Under the pieces are notes generated by a model. That model did not search any database, was not told the DNA's origin, and saw only the letters and a program-made list of their open reading frames with translations. A stretch of DNA of 64,000 nt from Streptomyces sp. NBC_01429 (GTDB taxonomy: Bacteria > Actinomycetota > Actinomycetes > Streptomycetales > Streptomycetaceae): positions 7,405,501-7,469,500 of the forward strand of contig NZ_CP109599.1 in NCBI RefSeq assembly GCF_036231945.1. The letters are read 5' to 3'. The position numbers and the translations under genes are program-made. Positions 56,343-64,000 of the stretch are shown here, one piece after another. Position 1 is the stretch's first letter; each line of letters starts with the position of its first letter.

Positions 56343-57014
56343 TCAGCCCTGCACGGAGCGACGCTTGCGCGCGGCCCACATGATGCCCGCACCCGCGACC
56401 AGAACGACACCGGCGGCACCGGCGATCAGCGGCGTGGCGCTGGAGGAACCGGTCTCCGCCAGGTCGTCCCCGGCGGGGCTCGGCTGGTTCGGGGAGACCT
56501 CGGTCGCGGGCGAGGTGCTCGTCCCGGCCGACGGGGTGGCCTCGTCGCTCGGGGTCTCGCTCGCCGGAGGCTCCTCGCTGGGAGTCTCGCTCGGCTGCGC
56601 CTCCGACGGCGTCGGAGTGGGGCTCTCGCTCTCCGCCGGCGGCGGGGTGGTGGAGCCTTCGCAGACGGGCGCGGTCTTGGTCTCGTCGCGCGAGAACCGG
56701 TCGCCGTCGGCGGCCTTCACGATGAGACGGACGGTCAGCTCACTGCTGTGCTCGGGAAGGTCCAGCTTCTTGTGGAAGTCGTTCCGGAACTTCTCGGTCG
56801 GCAGCAGATCCTTGCCGTCCGCGGTGACCGTCACCGTGTTCTGGTCGCTCTTGCCGTAGGCGGTGAGGTCGAGGCTCACCTCGTCGCAGGTGACCGACCA
56901 GGTCGGGGTGTGCGCCATGGCCGGCGTGGCCGCGAGGCCGACACCGAGGGCACCTGCGGCAGCGACCGTTATGAGCGCGCTTCTGCGTCGCCATGATCCG
57001 CTGAATAGAGTCAC
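56343..57014 (-). CDS. Cell-wall-anchored protein with LAETG sortase signal
   Basis: A 223-residue surface protein. A signal peptide (ends near AMA-HTP) is followed by a domain of about 95 residues with two Cys (VTCDEVS, APVCEG), a Pro/Ser/Glu/Thr-rich spacer, and the sorting signal LAETG, a hydrophobic helix and RKRRS at the end. LAxTG is the preferred signal of the class E sortases of Streptomyces. GTG at 57014 is chosen, since GGAGG lies 5 nt before it. The small domain resembles that of many Streptomyces LAxTG proteins of unknown role. Confidence 0.88.
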   Translation of the reverse strand: MTLFSGSWRRRSALITVAAAGALGVGLAATPAMAHTPTWSVTCDEVSLDLTAYGKSDQNTVTVTADGKDLLPTEKFRNDFHKKLDLPEHSSELTVRLIVKAADGDRFSRDETKTAPVCEGSTTPPPAESESPTPTPSEAQPSETPSEEPPASETPSDEATPSAGTSTSPATEVSPNQPSPAGDDLAETGSSSATPLIAGAAGVVLVAGAGIMWAARKRRSVQG

Positions 57015-57388
57015 AAAATCCTCCGCGATAACCGCGCCGCCCACGATGACGGCGCGCGCGCACAGTACCGCCATCGGCGTGGTGTCCCTCAACCGCCCCA
57101 CTCAACTCTCCGCTTCCGCACGCCTCCTGAGCGTTCCACGGTGCCGGCCGGCCGGGTGCGCACCGCGCGAAGAGGGGTGAAAGCCGCATCGTGATCACAC
57201 CCGGCGCGGGCCCCGCCCGTACGGTCTTCGCTGATGACACCCCCGCCGGCCGGTTCGGGCCGGGTGAGCGCCCGCTTCTTCGGCGGAACATGCGGCCGTC
57301 CCGCTCATGATGGGCAAAGTTTCCGTCAATAATCGCGAGTGGATGGCTGATTGTCCGTCCGGCGCGCGTCGCGGCGGTGTGCCCGCCC
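57015..57388. other. Intergenic region, promoter of the LAETG gene expected
   Basis: Nothing in these 374 bp codes convincingly. The left part should contain the LAETG gene promoter. An AT-richer island near 57305-57350 includes TCAATAATCGCG, unusual against the surrounding GC content, and may be a regulatory site. No clear hairpin follows the FUSC gene. Confidence 0.4.
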
Positions 57389-58615
57389 TCATCCGCGCCG
57401 GGGCAGTGTGCCGCGCGCCCACTGCCGGACCGCCGCCAGCCGGGGGTAGCGCTCGCGCTGTTCCCGTGAGGCGCGGTCCAGCTCCTCCATCAGCCGTACG
57501 GAGCGGTGCTCCATGTCCAGTTCGTCGAGGATCCGGTCGATCTCCGCCAGTACCGCGCCGTGCAGCTGCCACTGCCGGGGGTGGCGTTGTACGCCCTCCA
57601 GCAGCAGATCCGCCAGCCGCTCCCGGCTCGTACGCGCGGATTCCAGGTTCCCTGCCAGCCGCCCCTCGGCGGTCTCGGCGCTCTCGCTCGCCTCCGTGGT
57701 CACCAGCACGGCGAAGCTGACGACCGCGTCCGCCACCCGGGCGAGCAGGTCCTCCAGCGCGGCCCCCACCTCCGGGGTGAACAGTGGCTCCCGCGTCCGT
57801 TCCTTCGCCAGATCGGTGAGCGTCCTGGCCAGTACCCGCAGCACCACCGTGCAGATCTCCAGGGTGTCGAGCCCCGTCCGCAGCACCACGCGGTGCAGCA
57901 GCCCCTCCCGTACCCGTGGGTTGAGCCGGACGCTGTCCTCCGCCCGGCGCAGCGCCGCGTCCACCTCGCTGATGTCGTGGTCGAGCCGGCGGGCCTCGTG
58001 GAGCCGGGACGCCGCGCGCTCCACGGTGAGCGGCGCCGTCAGCCCCTCCCCGATGCGCAGCAGCAGCTGGCGCATGCGCCGGGAGAGATCCTCGATGGAG
58101 GCGCCCGCCGTACGCACCCATACGGGCGGCGCGAACAGCAAGTTGAACACGAGCCCGACCACCGCGCCGATCAGTGTCTCCAGCACCCGGTCCCACGCCG
58201 TCGACGCCACCCGGGTCACCCCGAGGACCAGCATCGCGCTGATCGCGACCTCGGGCACGAACTCGTTCACCCGCACGATGCGGCCCACCACCAGCGAGGC
58301 CAGGATGATCAGCCCCAGACTCCACCAGGTCAGCCCCACCAGCACACTGAAGCCACTGGCCACCAGCACTCCAGCGACGACCGCGTTGACCCGGCGGATC
58401 CCGGTGGTCAGGGTGGAGTAGAGCGTCACCTGCACGACCAGCAGCGCCGTCAGCGGAGCGGTCAGCGGCGCCGCCTCGGTGCTCAGATGGCGGGCGACCA
58501 CATAGGCGATCGTCGCGGCCGCGGTGGAGCGCAGCGCCTGGGCGACGGCGGGTTCACGGCCGCGCCGCACCAGCTCGGCCACCGGCGCGTTCACGGAGTC
58601 TCTGACAGCACGCAC
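57389..58615 (-). CDS. FUSC-family membrane protein (aromatic acid exporter-like)
   Basis: A 408-residue protein. The N-terminal half has about six membrane helices (ALRSTAAATIAYVVARHL, LTALLVVQVTLYSTLTTGIRRV, VAGVLVASGFSVLVGLTWWSLGLIILASLVVGRIV) as in FUSC/ArAE proteins; the C-terminal half is a long cytoplasmic helical, probably coiled-coil, region rich in Arg, Glu and Leu. GTG at 58615 with AAGGG upstream is chosen over GTG 58636. Role in efflux or envelope is presumed; substrate unknown. Confidence 0.85.
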   Translation of the reverse strand: MRAVRDSVNAPVAELVRRGREPAVAQALRSTAAATIAYVVARHLSTEAAPLTAPLTALLVVQVTLYSTLTTGIRRVNAVVAGVLVASGFSVLVGLTWWSLGLIILASLVVGRIVRVNEFVPEVAISAMLVLGVTRVASTAWDRVLETLIGAVVGLVFNLLFAPPVWVRTAGASIEDLSRRMRQLLLRIGEGLTAPLTVERAASRLHEARRLDHDISEVDAALRRAEDSVRLNPRVREGLLHRVVLRTGLDTLEICTVVLRVLARTLTDLAKERTREPLFTPEVGAALEDLLARVADAVVSFAVLVTTEASESAETAEGRLAGNLESARTSRERLADLLLEGVQRHPRQWQLHGAVLAEIDRILDELDMEHRSVRLMEELDRASREQRERYPRLAAVRQWARGTLPRRG

Positions 58616-58828
58616 GCCCTGACCCTTCCCGCGCACGCCCCCGCCGGACCGCCGGCGGCTCCGATGGGGCCGTGTGGCCGAGAGCGGGGAGCGGCCGGGA
58701 CGAGCGCGGACCGTGGCGGCCCGGGTACCCGTGGTTGTGCGCTACGGGGAAGGATGAGGTAGACACCTTCCCAGCGGGTCGATCGGCATTGGGGCCGCGC
58801 GACCGCTCGACTCACCGAACGGTTGTGC

Positions 58829-59047
58829 ATGCCTTCTTCACCGTCCCGCCAGGAACCACTGCGGGCACCGACCACGACGGACGCGCCGCACGCGCGTCCA
58901 CAGCACCACGGCATCTTCCTGGAGCCCCGCTACACCGTGGAACTGCCGCCCCTCCACGAAACCGAGGGGGACGAGGAGCCCACCATGGAGAGTCTCTTCG
59001 AGCGGCCCCAGAGCCGCCGCCGTACGCCTATCCAGCGCCGGGGATAG
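58829..59047 (+). CDS. Small hypothetical protein (72 aa)
   Basis: A 72-residue hydrophilic protein with a Pro/Arg/His-rich start and an acidic centre (LHETEGDEEPTMESLFERPQ). Third-position GC is high, as in real Streptomyces genes, but there is no clear ribosome binding site and no family is recognised. Its end overlaps the convergent GNAT gene by 20 bp. Could be spurious. Confidence 0.4.
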   Translation: MPSSPSRQEPLRAPTTTDAPHARPQHHGIFLEPRYTVELPPLHETEGDEEPTMESLFERPQSRRRTPIQRRG

Positions 59048-59564
59048 CCCCGGCGCCGTCCGGGGTGCCGTCGTCGTCCCAGACGACGCTGTAGTACTTG
59101 AGCCGCTCGTCCTCCGCGATCAGCCGCATGCCCACCGCCGTCATCACCCGCTGCGAAGCGGTGTTGCCGTGGTCGGTGTCGCCGCGGACGCGGAGGACGC
59201 CGCGCTCGCGCGCGAAGCGCAGCAGCCGGCGCAGCGACTCGGACGCGAACCCCCTGCCGTACGCCGACGGGATCAGGCCGTAGCCGATCGTCACGCTCAG
59301 CTCGTCGTCCGGGGCGCCGTGGAAGCCGACCCCGCCGATCGCGTGCCCGTCCTCGCGACGGCGGATCTCGTACGGGCCGAAGGGCCGCGGATCGCCGGTG
59401 ATCGAACAGGTGGTCAGAAAGCGCCGGGCCCCCACCCTGTCGCCGTCGGTGGGGTAGCCGGGCGCCCACCGGTCGCCGTCCGCCGCTTCCCCTGCGGTCA
59501 CCCGCTCGGCCTCCGGCGCGCTCAACGGGTGCAGTACGAGCCGCGCTGTCACAAGATCGTCCAT
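59028..59564 (-). CDS. GNAT-family acetyltransferase (RimJ/RimL type)
   Basis: A 178-residue enzyme of the Acetyltransf_3 subgroup: TARLVLHPLSAPEAERV start, IGGVGFHG, LSVTIGYGLIPSAYGRGFASESLRRLLRFA (acetyl-CoA loop) and DHGNTASQRVMTAVGM (the N-x-x-S-x-R-V signature). Such enzymes acetylate protein N-termini or small amines. Substrate unknown. Confidence 0.9.
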   Translation of the reverse strand: MDDLVTARLVLHPLSAPEAERVTAGEAADGDRWAPGYPTDGDRVGARRFLTTCSITGDPRPFGPYEIRRREDGHAIGGVGFHGAPDDELSVTIGYGLIPSAYGRGFASESLRRLLRFARERGVLRVRGDTDHGNTASQRVMTAVGMRLIAEDERLKYYSVVWDDDGTPDGAGAIPGAG

Positions 59565-59732
59565 GGCACGCAGACGTATCACACGCCCCCGTGACCGTCC
59601 CTCATGGGCCCCGGCGCCCGCCGGGGGGCTCGCTGGGGCCCGCTGGGGGCACGCCGTCAACATCGCGTCCATCCCTTCACGCCCCGTCCCGAACGGCGGC
59701 CGGCGGGCCGGATGCCCACCGGAGGTCCGCTG

Positions 59733-61061
59733 TCATCCGGTGGGCATCCGCCCCGCCGCGAGCGCCTCGGTGAGCGCCGCGTGGTCGGCCGCGTTCCTGG
59801 CGGCGTAGCGCAGGGCGAACTCGGCGAGCGCGCGGTCGAAGACGTCCGCGCCGCCGAGGTAGTGGGCGATGGCGATCCGGTCGCCGGAGCGGGCGTGGGC
59901 GCGGGCCAGGGCGGCGCCGCACAGCCGCGCGTGGGCGAGGAGCAGGGACGGCGCCATGTCCTCCACCTCGGCGGAGCCCTTCATGTCGCGCAGTTGGCGC
60001 CAGTAGAAGTGCCGGCCCTCGGGACCCGTCACCCAGCCGAGGAAGATGTCCCCCGCCGCCTGGAGCACACGCTGCCCCGAGACCACCCGGTGGCCCTGGT
60101 GGGCGTGGACGCTCTGCTGGAGATGGGGTTCGAGCACGGACCGCTCCGCCTCCTTGATCTGGAGGAACAGCGGGTCGCCGGCGTTCCTGCCCTCCAGCAG
60201 CACCAGATAGCAGCGCGTGCCGACGCTGCCGACCCCCACGACCTTGCGGGCCGCGTCCACGAAGCGGAACCGGTCGAGGATCAGCCGCCGCTCCTCGGGA
60301 AGGGTGCTGCGGTAGCCGATGAAGATCCGGCGCAGCGCGGCGTGCTCGATCCGGCCCAGGGGTTCCAGCAGCGGCGGGTCGGGGGTGATCCGGCGCTGTC
60401 CCCGCGCCGTGTCGGTCAGCCGCTCCAGCGCGTGCAGGCCGGTGCGCCGCCGGGCCCTGGCCGGCCCCGCCGCCATCCGCTCCCGCTGCCCCGCCCGGAC
60501 CAGGGGCAGGATGTCGGCGGTGTCGATCCGGTCGTACCAGACGTCGAGTTCACCGAGGGGAGCCAGCCGCCGCATCGATGTCCGGTACGAGGCGGCCGCG
60601 GCCCCGGCCGCGCGGCGGGCGTGGTGCTCGGAGTGGCCGTTGTCGAGGGCGGCGACCGCGACGCTCGCCGCGAGCCGTTTCACATCCCATTCGAAGGGGC
60701 CCGGGAGCGTCTCGTCGAAGTCGTTGATGTCGAAGAGGAGCGCGCGCTCGGGGGAGGCGAACACACCGAAGTTCAGCAGATGCGCGTCCCCGCACAGCTG
60801 GACGGTCAGCTCCGTGCGCGGCTGGGCGGCCAGATCGGCGGTCATGACGGCGGCGGCGCCCCGCAGGAAGGCGAACGGGGAGGCTGCCATCCGCTCGTAG
60901 CGCAGCGGCAGCAGTCCGGGGACCCGCGCGGTGGCCTGCCGGGCCAGCACGACGAGCGGATCGAGCCGGTCGGCGCCGGGTATCCACAGCCCGTGCGAGG
61001 ACCGCGACACCTGCTTGCGCGCGGCCCGGCCGCGCTCCGCCCGGTCGGCGGGAGTGGTCAT
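59733..61061 (-). CDS. DUF2252 family protein
   Basis: A 442-residue cytosolic protein with a kinase-like fold. Landmarks: PLRYERMAASPFAFLRGAAAVMTADLA, LCGDAHLLNFGVFASPERALLFDINDFDET (resembling the catalytic loop and DFG-like aspartate of aminoglycoside-type kinases), VVGVGSVGTRCYLVLLEG and GWVTGPEGRHFYWRQLRDMKGS. The family is frequent in actinobacteria; no function is assigned. A phosphotransferase role is only suggested by fold-level motifs. Confidence 0.88.
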   Translation of the reverse strand: MTTPADRAERGRAARKQVSRSSHGLWIPGADRLDPLVVLARQATARVPGLLPLRYERMAASPFAFLRGAAAVMTADLAAQPRTELTVQLCGDAHLLNFGVFASPERALLFDINDFDETLPGPFEWDVKRLAASVAVAALDNGHSEHHARRAAGAAAASYRTSMRRLAPLGELDVWYDRIDTADILPLVRAGQRERMAAGPARARRRTGLHALERLTDTARGQRRITPDPPLLEPLGRIEHAALRRIFIGYRSTLPEERRLILDRFRFVDAARKVVGVGSVGTRCYLVLLEGRNAGDPLFLQIKEAERSVLEPHLQQSVHAHQGHRVVSGQRVLQAAGDIFLGWVTGPEGRHFYWRQLRDMKGSAEVEDMAPSLLLAHARLCGAALARAHARSGDRIAIAHYLGGADVFDRALAEFALRYAARNAADHAALTEALAAGRMPTG

Positions 61062-61311
61062 CACGGCCCCTCTCGCCGCGTCGGCCAGCCACGGCACAGC
61101 TGGTCAGCTCAGCATCCCGCCCCGGGGACGGGGCAGCCCGGCGTGACGTCCGTTCGAGTGAGCCCGCACAACGAGCCCCTATTCATGTGTTCGTATGATC
61201 ACCACCGCATTCGGGGAACGGGGCGTGTCGTCCGGCCCTGCGTGGCATGCTCGACAAGCGCTCCCACCGGGGACGAAACCCGGTGCGCGCAGGCCGATTG
61301 GGGGAGGTCGA

Positions 61312-62013
61312 ATGAATCGTGGCCGGAACTCCGCGGACGCGTCCGCGGCCCACGAGGACGCTCCCCACGCCGGACCGGAGTGCCGGGCGCTGCGCCGTGG
61401 GCGGCTGCTCGCGACCGCGACCGAACTGTTCACCACACGCGGCTACCCGGCCACGTCCGTCGAGCGGATCTGCGGCACCGCCGACCTCCCCGTCCGCGCG
61501 TTCTACGAGGAGTTCGAGAGCCGGGAGTCGCTGCTGATCGCGCTGCACAACGGTGTGGCCCGCGCCGGGATGGAGGCCGCGCTGACGGTCCTGAGCGATC
61601 CCCGGCTGGAGGCCGCCGAGGCCCGCGTGAGGATCACCGGGATGGGCCGCGCCTACGTCGAGGCCGTCACCGACGGGGCCGCGGCCACCCGGATAGCGTT
61701 CGTCGAGGTCATCGGGGCCGGGCGGGCGGTGGAGGAGCAACGGCTGCTCTGGCGCGGACTGTGGAGCGACTTCCTCACCGCCGAGGCGGAGCGCGCCGTC
61801 GCGCGCGGCGAGGCCCCGGCGCGCGACTACTCCCTCGCCATGGTCGCGCTCACCGGCGCGGGCAACGAACTGGTGGCGCACTGGACCCGGCACAGCGCCT
61901 CCTTCTCCCGGGAGCTGCTGGCCGACGAACTGATCCACCACGCTCTGGCCACCCTCGGCATCCCCGCGGGCGACGGATCCGCGGCCGGTACCCGCGCGGA
62001 CGAAGGGAATTGA
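61312..62013 (+). CDS. TetR-family transcriptional regulator
   Basis: A 233-residue regulator with an N-terminal HTH at about 28-75 (LRRGRLLATATELFTTRGYPATSVERICGTADLPVRAFYEEFESRESLL) and a larger variable ligand domain. GGGGGAGG precedes the ATG at 61312, so the upstream in-frame start at 61195 is rejected. The next gene begins 4 bp after its stop and is probably co-translated. Target genes are not evident; DUF2252 lies divergent 250 bp away. Confidence 0.88.
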   Translation: MNRGRNSADASAAHEDAPHAGPECRALRRGRLLATATELFTTRGYPATSVERICGTADLPVRAFYEEFESRESLLIALHNGVARAGMEAALTVLSDPRLEAAEARVRITGMGRAYVEAVTDGAAATRIAFVEVIGAGRAVEEQRLLWRGLWSDFLTAEAERAVARGEAPARDYSLAMVALTGAGNELVAHWTRHSASFSRELLADELIHHALATLGIPAGDGSAAGTRADEGN

Positions 62014-62017
62014 CGCC

Positions 62018-62266
62018 ATGACCACACTCTGGCACCAGGTCCTGCGGACCATGTCCCAGCCCGGGGCCTCCCCGGACGACGATCTCCTGGCGCGCGCCGC
62101 GGCGGACATCGCGCTGCGCGACCATCCGCATCCCCCCGCCGACGCCGAGACCGTCCTGGAGATCGCGCGCGCCGAATTCGCCGCCGTCCTCACGGCCGGC
62201 CAGGCGCAGGCGGCGCTGGACCACGCCCGGGGGGCGGCCGGGCCCGAGGCCGGACCGCCCCACTGA
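62018..62266 (+). CDS. Small hypothetical protein coupled to tetR (82 aa)
   Basis: An 82-residue soluble, mostly helical acidic protein (DDDLLARAAADIALRDHP; AETVLEIARAEFAAVLTAGQAQAALDHARG). The 4-bp spacing from the tetR stop and an AAGGGAA site suggest co-translation. No family recognised. It could be a partner or antagonist of the regulator. Confidence 0.65.
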   Translation: MTTLWHQVLRTMSQPGASPDDDLLARAAADIALRDHPHPPADAETVLEIARAEFAAVLTAGQAQAALDHARGAAGPEAGPPH

Positions 62267-62313
62267 CGCGCGCGGCGTGACCTGTCCGTACGGGCGGTTA
62301 GCCTGTGAGCACG

Positions 62314-63495
62314 ATGAACCGTTTGACGACACCCTGGGGCGACTTCGGCCTCACCCGATTCCCCGACCATCCCCGCGAGACGCTGCGCGCGTGGGACGCC
62401 GCCGACGACTACCTGCTGCGTCACCTCGCCGGGACCGACACCGCCGAACCCACGGACCTGTCGGGCACGGTGGCCGTCGTGGGGGACCGGTGGGGCGCGC
62501 TCACCACGGCGCTGGCCGCCCGGCGGCTCGAAGGGCCCGCCACCGGCCGGCTGGTCCAGATCACCGACTCCTGTCTGACCCAGCGGGCGACCCGCGCCAA
62601 CCTCGCACGCGCGGGCGTCGCCGAGGACACCGTACGGCTGCTCTCCGCCCGCGACACCCCGCCAGAGCGGATCGACGTCCTGCTGGTCCGGGTCCCCAAG
62701 AGCCTGGCGCTGCTGGAGGACCAGCTGCACCGGCTGTCCCCGGCCGTCCACGCCGGGACCGTCGTGATGGCCACCGGACGGGTCACCGAGATCCACACCT
62801 CCACCCTGAAGCTGTTCGAGCAGATCCTCGGCCCGACCACGACGTCCCTCGCGGTCAGAAAGGCGCGACTGATCTTCTGCGCGCCCGCGCCGGGCCGGGC
62901 GCGCACCCCCGGACCCTGGCCGCTCCGCTACGCACTGCCCGACGGGATCGGCTCCATGTCCGGCCGTACCGTCGTCAACCACGCGGGGATCTTCTGCGCG
63001 GAACGGCTCGACATCGGCACCCGCTTCCTGCTGCGCCACCTGCCGGAGCGCCGGGGCTCCGAGCACGTCGTCGACCTCGGCTGCGGCAACGGCGTGGTCG
63101 GCACCGCCATGGCGCTGGACAACCCGGCGGCCCGGGTGACCTTCATCGACGAGTCGTTCTCCGCGGTCGCCTCGGCCGAGGCGACCTTCCGCGAGAACAC
63201 CGGCCCGGACGCGGCGGCCGAGTTCGTCCTCGGCGACAGCCTCACGGACGTGCCGGCGGAATCCGTCGACCTCGTGCTGAACAATCCGCCGTTCCACACC
63301 CACCAGGCGACGACCGACGCGACCGCCTGGCGCATGTTCACCGGCTCCCGCGCGGCGCTGCGCCCCGGCGGGGAGCTGTGGGTCGTCGGCAACCGCCACC
63401 TCGGGTACCACGTCAAGCTGCGGCGCCTCTTCGGCAACTGCGAGACCGTCACCAGCGATCCGAAGTTCGTCATCCTGCGGGCCGTCAAGCGCTGA
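62314..63495 (+). CDS. rlmG: 23S rRNA (guanine-N2)-methyltransferase RlmG
   Basis: A 393-residue methyltransferase of the RsmC/RlmG family that methylates 23S rRNA at the position equivalent to E. coli G1835 using S-adenosylmethionine. The degenerate N-terminal domain (LRAWDAADDYLLRHL; EIHTSTLKLFEQILGPTTTSLA) and catalytic domain (VVDLGCGNGVVG SAM site; NNPPFH active site; GNRHLGYHVKLRRLFGNC) match RlmG over the full length. The ATG at 62314 is preferred to GTG 62305: a TAGCCT -10 box (62298-62303) lies 10 nt before it and no Shine-Dalgarno exists, so it may be leaderless. Confidence 0.93.
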   Translation: MNRLTTPWGDFGLTRFPDHPRETLRAWDAADDYLLRHLAGTDTAEPTDLSGTVAVVGDRWGALTTALAARRLEGPATGRLVQITDSCLTQRATRANLARAGVAEDTVRLLSARDTPPERIDVLLVRVPKSLALLEDQLHRLSPAVHAGTVVMATGRVTEIHTSTLKLFEQILGPTTTSLAVRKARLIFCAPAPGRARTPGPWPLRYALPDGIGSMSGRTVVNHAGIFCAERLDIGTRFLLRHLPERRGSEHVVDLGCGNGVVGTAMALDNPAARVTFIDESFSAVASAEATFRENTGPDAAAEFVLGDSLTDVPAESVDLVLNNPPFHTHQATTDATAWRMFTGSRAALRPGGELWVVGNRHLGYHVKLRRLFGNCETVTSDPKFVILRAVKR

Positions 63496-63548
63496 ACGGG
63501 GCCGGACCCCGGCTCCGTCGCAGCTGCCGGGGGACGAGCGGGTGAGGA

Positions 63549-63578
63549 TTGTAAATGCGAGGCCATCCGGCCTATCTT
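63549..63578 (+). promoter_or_regulatory. Promoter of the HTH-TOBE regulator, leaderless start
   Basis: TTGTAA (63549-63554) and TATCTT (63573-63578) are 18 bp apart. The ATG follows the -10 box after only 7 nt, so transcription should begin at or next to the start codon. Confidence 0.75.
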
Positions 63579-63585
63579 GTCGCAC

Positions 63586-63984
63586 ATGCAGTCCTACACG
63601 ATCGGTCAGGCCGCCCGGCTCCTCGGGGTGAGTCCGGACACCGCGCGCCGCTGGGCCGACGCCGGACGCGTCGAGACCCATCGGGACGAGAGCGGGCGCC
63701 GGCTCATCGACGGCCGGGCGCTCGCGGCCTTCTCCGTCGAGGTCGCGCAGACCGGAGGTACGGGCGAGGACGACGTCTCGTACACCTCGGCACGCAACGC
63801 GTTCCCCGGCATCGTGACCGCCGTCAAGCTCGGTGATGTCGCGGCCCAGGTGGAGATCCAGGCGGGACCGCACCGGATGGTCTCGCTGCTCACCCGGGAG
63901 GCCGTGGAGGAACTGGGCCTGGAGGTCGGCATGCGGGCCACCGCCCGGGTGAAGTCCACCAATGTGCACATCGACCTGACGTGA
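63586..63984 (+). CDS. HTH-TOBE (molbindin) regulator, probable molybdate-responsive
   Basis: A 132-residue protein. Residues 1-50 form a MerR/BldC-like helix-turn-helix (YTIGQAARLLGVSPDTARRWADAGRVET), and 62-131 a single TOBE/Mop domain (ARNAFPGIVTAVKLGDVAAQVEIQAGPHRMVSLLTREAVEELGLEVGMRATARVKSTNVHIDL), which binds molybdate or tungstate in relatives. In Streptomyces such genes usually lie directly before modABC molybdate transporter genes; the window ends 16 bp after the stop, so this is not visible. Molybdate is needed by the nitrate reductase at 18450-22367. Confidence 0.88.
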   Translation: MQSYTIGQAARLLGVSPDTARRWADAGRVETHRDESGRRLIDGRALAAFSVEVAQTGGTGEDDVSYTSARNAFPGIVTAVKLGDVAAQVEIQAGPHRMVSLLTREAVEELGLEVGMRATARVKSTNVHIDLT

Positions 63985-64000
63985 CCGCGCGGCATCGCCG

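Noticed and set aside
57310..57720. Plus-strand frame starting MMGKVSVNNREW
   Set aside because: Most of it is antisense to the FUSC gene; the product becomes Pro/Ala-rich without domains.
1..64000. Secondary-metabolite cluster, prophage, CRISPR, insertion sequence or tRNA
   Set aside because: No polyketide or peptide synthetase, phage, Cas, transposase or cloverleaf sequence was recognised, and no regularly spaced direct repeats other than the 17-bp array.

Overview
The window is actinobacterial chromosomal DNA, almost certainly Streptomyces. Evidence: very high GC with strong third-position GC bias, frequent GTG starts, many ATGA/GTGA translational couplings, Tat-type lipoprotein signals on sugar-binding proteins, carbohydrate ABC importers without their own ATPase (Streptomyces shares the ATPase MsiK), a DmdR/IdeR-type iron box, an LAETG sortase signal and many leaderless-looking genes. 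No rRNA, tRNA, CRISPR array, prophage, transposase or insertion sequence was seen.

Positions 1-18440 plus 22534-36625 form a large catabolic locus for pectin, rhamnogalacturonan I and probably arabinogalactan side chains. Operon A (minus, 7083 to the left edge) encodes two ABC permeases, a Gfo/Idh/MocA oxidoreductase, a DUF6807 protein, a pectin methylesterase, a sugar-binding lipoprotein and a CE12 rhamnogalacturonan acetylesterase cut by the window edge. The next minus unit (10465-7187) is a GntR/FCD repressor with a DHDPS-fold enzyme and an IlvD/Edd dehydratase, a sugar-acid pathway. Operon B (plus, 10713-18440) is a second binding protein/permease set, a DUF624 membrane protein, a YetA-like exo-rhamnogalacturonan lyase and a second CE12 esterase. 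After an intervening nitrate reductase, minus units encode a PL3 pectate lyase, a PL11 rhamnogalacturonan lyase, a GH43-CBM13 exo-galactanase-like enzyme and a double-GH43 enzyme. A DeoR/LacI hybrid regulator then precedes operon C (plus, 30252-36625): a third importer, a 2-hydroxyacid dehydrogenase and a DUF2264 protein. Secreted lyases and esterases would cut and deacetylate the polymer, three importers would take up different fragments, and intracellular enzymes would finish them. Shared palindromes (GAAGCGCTTC; TCAAA(G)CGCTCAT) suggest at least two local regulatory circuits.

Positions 18450-22367 hold a single-gene assimilatory nitrate reductase fused to a CysJ-like NADPH flavoprotein.

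From 36604 rightward the genes are general Streptomyces functions: a Tat amidase; an ArsR regulator with an MFS exporter under an elaborate inverted repeat; a DUF3152 metalloprotease-like protein; an AfsQ-like two-component system with a lipoprotein; a DUF305/DUF6153 pair; a CheY-like regulator beside a sigma factor reduced to region 2; an iron-siderophore importer divergent from its binding protein around one iron box; a TMEM165/GDT1 manganese-type transporter behind a yybP-ykoY riboswitch; a COG4315 lipoprotein; a PRC-barrel stress protein; an NAD kinase; a TetR regulator with duplicated operators facing small membrane proteins; a PHP hydrolase; a sortase substrate; a FUSC membrane protein; a GNAT; a DUF2252 protein; a TetR with a small coupled protein; RlmG; and an HTH-TOBE regulator at the right edge. 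Convergent genes are often separated by perfect GC-rich hairpins.
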